DNA from: Chloroflexota bacterium
GTDB taxonomy: Bacteria > Chloroflexota > Dehalococcoidia > SHYB01 > JACPQI01
Length of the DNA stretch: 6,202 bases
Assembly: GCA_016190545.1 (NCBI GenBank)
Contig: JACPQI010000022.1
Span: forward strand, 1-6,202
Direction: 5' to 3'
A program made the translations under genes and the position numbers. Positions within the stretch are counted from its first letter, which is position 1. Each line of letters begins with the position of its first letter. The notes under the pieces are model-generated. The model did no database searches and was not told the DNA's origin. It saw only the letters and a list, made by a program, of their open reading frames with translations. Shown one piece after another: positions 5,223-6,202 of this stretch.

Positions 5223-5783
5223 TTAGTGCTTGCTGCCAACAATGAGCACGGGATATTTGTCCGAACCGAATCCCTGAAGTGTTTCGATGTTGATTTCGAC
5301 TCCTATTGACAGGAACGCCTTACGAACTTCCTCTGCACCTGCTGGGGGCTGTGATACATCTTTAACGACTATGACCAGTCCTCTGACGAAAACGGTCGGG
5401 AACACCCCGCTGCTCACTTTCCAGCCGGCTTTTTGGAAAATCTGAATCACTTGCCCCGCGAGAGCAGCTGCCTCTTGGTCGGTCACCGTTCCGATAGTGA
5501 TCTCTTTCGAAGCGCTCGCTCTTAGAGCTCGGACCACGTCCTCTGCACGAGCGGGATCGATCGTTCGTGGCTTCTGGCGTTCTTCGAGTTCAGCCACCCG
5601 TCGCCGGCTGTCCTCAAGTTGCTGTTTAAGCTGATTACCCCTCTCTCGCTCCAGTCCGTTGATCCTTCGATCAATCAACAGTTTTGCCGCTGTGATGCCC
5701 ACGCTGCCGAGCAGGATCAAGGCGATGGAGATCCAGCCCAGCCACCAGTTGAACGTCCGAAGAATCTCTATATCATTCCACAT
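5223..5783 (-). CDS. membrane-anchored coiled-coil protein with a C-terminal globular domain
   Basis: A 186-residue protein from ATG 5783, with GGAAAG a few bases upstream. Residues 13-36 (WWLGWISIALILLGSVGITAAKL) form one membrane helix. Residues 40-70 are a charged coiled coil (LERERGNQLKQQLEDSRRRV). Residues 73-186 form an alpha/beta domain with the pattern ITIGTVTDQEAAALAGQVI, then KAGWKV, VIVVKD and a terminal VLIVGSKH. This layout recurs in many bacterial hypothetical proteins, in which the AGW and VGSK segments are typical, but I know of no assigned function. The TM probably places the C-terminal domain on one face of the inner membrane. The promoter-like pair in repeat C points at it, with a leader of about 140 bases. 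Confidence 0.78.
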   Translation of the reverse strand: MWNDIEILRTFNWWLGWISIALILLGSVGITAAKLLIDRRINGLERERGNQLKQQLEDSRRRVAELEERQKPRTIDPARAEDVVRALRASASKEITIGTVTDQEAAALAGQVIQIFQKAGWKVSSGVFPTVFVRGLVIVVKDVSQPPAGAEEVRKAFLSIGVEINIETLQGFGSDKYPVLIVGSKH

Positions 5784-5928
5784 TGTCTTTCCGTGGCTAC
5801 CTCTTTCGGGGCTGGATGATTAGGCGGTCGGGATGGCTGCCGGAGGTGATACGAATTTCCTTTGGGCCGGGCGGCCCGGCTGGCGTCACGAGGGCGGCGC
5901 AGGGCCCGCCCAGGCCGAGACAAAGCGA

Positions 5929-5959
5929 AGCATACCGCAGCCGGGGGGCGCGGTGTCAA
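5929..5959 (-). promoter_or_regulatory. putative outward promoter in repeat C
   Basis: On the minus strand TTGACA (5959-5954) is followed after 19 bases by TATGCT (5934-5929), the same arrangement as in repeat B. It points out of the element towards the gene starting at 5783. Conservation of both hexamers while nearby bases differ from copy B supports function. Confidence 0.52.
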
Positions 5960-6075
5960 GCGAAACCTGGTCAAGCGAGAGGGGGCCGGGGCGACGCACG
6001 GGCCAGGGGCTGGAGGGGGGCAACCCGGGGCGGACCCGGACGGACGACACCGTTCGGTGAGGCCGCGCTGGGCGC

Positions 6076-6202
6076 CTATGCTGCGATGCATTTCGGCGGG
6101 CTGTGGGCCTGGACCGGCCACAGCCTGAGGTGACTGAGGAACTTCTCGATGACCGCCGCTTCATCAATGGGAGAGATCTGAAAGTACCGCAGCCTTCGTA
6201 AA
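6076..6202 (-). CDS. C-terminal part of a putative IS91-family transposase, cut by the window edge
   Basis: On the minus strand the frame enters at the right edge (LRRLRYFQIS) and continues through AVIEKFLSHLRLWPVQAHSP to TAG at 6078-6076. The block VIEKxLxHLxL, with LWPxxAHSPP just before the stop, resembles the end of IS91-family Y2 (HUH) transposases, which move by rolling-circle transposition. The catalytic HUH and tyrosine motifs and the zinc-binding N-terminus would lie outside the window, so I cannot tell an intact gene from a remnant. The same frame occurs identically in repeat A and in decayed form in repeat B. The match is from memory of family C-termini and should be treated as moderate. 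Confidence 0.45.
   Translation of the reverse strand, partial: LRRLRYFQISPIDEAAVIEKFLSHLRLWPVQAHSPPKCIAA

Larger units (their letters stand above)
5843..6202 (-). repeat. repeat copy C: IS91-like tail plus promoter-bearing segment, runs off the window
   Basis: This is the most complete visible copy. On the minus strand it holds a transposase-like tail from the window edge to TAG 6078-6076, then about 230 bases of GC-rich non-coding sequence ending near 5843. It links the other two copies: its outer part matches copy A (6033-6202, offset 3899) and its inner part matches copy B (5873-6078, offset 2584). The match to A is perfect right up to the last base of the window, so the element very probably continues beyond it. 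In IS91-like elements the sequence after the transposase stop is the oriIS end, which this would represent if the family call is right. Confidence 0.78.

Noticed and set aside
5843..5851. Minus-strand ATCACCTCC, identical to the 3' end of 16S rRNA
   Set aside because: Only nine bases, not conserved in repeat B, and no rRNA-like sequence precedes it, so it is coincidence.
2134..6202. CRISPR array
   Set aside because: The repeats are 170-360 bases long and separated by kilobases of coding sequence, with no short regular repeat-spacer pattern.

Overview
This is a GC-rich bacterial window in two halves. The left half (1-1885, plus strand) is ordinary chromosome. It holds the tail of an unidentified gene, then mqnD of the futalosine (alternative) menaquinone pathway, then a two-gene nucleotidyltransferase module that looks like a type IV toxin-antitoxin or abortive-infection pair. 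High GC and futalosine menaquinone synthesis fit deep-branching anaerobic or soil/sediment lineages (Deltaproteobacteria-, NC10/Rokubacteria- or Nitrospirae-like), but the sequence does not settle the taxon.

The right half (about 2134-6202) switches strand and character. All credible genes are on the minus strand, they are small, and none is a family I can name. They are: a coiled-coil plus beta-rich protein (2503-3033) with a tightly coupled downstream ORF (2177-2500); a coiled-coil plus zinc-ribbon protein (3875-4264); a two-TM protein (4444-4956) with a possible overlapping small ORF (4289-4444); and a TM plus coiled-coil plus globular-domain protein (5223-5783). Several look less GC-rich than the left half.

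This cargo is punctuated by three same-orientation copies of one repeat: A at 2134-2303, B at about 3262-3573, and C at about 5843-6202, running off the window. On the minus strand each copy begins with the end of a reading frame whose last residues resemble the C-terminus of IS91-family (Y2/HUH rolling-circle) transposases (VIEKFLSHLxL, then LWPxxAHSPP and a stop). Non-coding sequence follows, and in B and C it carries a conserved promoter-like TTGACA/TATGCT pair pointing into the next cargo gene. A and C match with no gap at a constant offset of 3899 bases and are identical over their last 76 bases. B and C align at an offset of 2584 over about 206 bases at roughly 90% identity.

My reading is an accessory island built by repeated use of an IS91/ISCR-like end: transposase tail, then a promoter-bearing terminal segment, then cargo. 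The repeat structure is seen directly. The IS91 assignment is family resemblance judged by eye. The promoter-capture idea is inference. The cargo's biochemical role is unknown.
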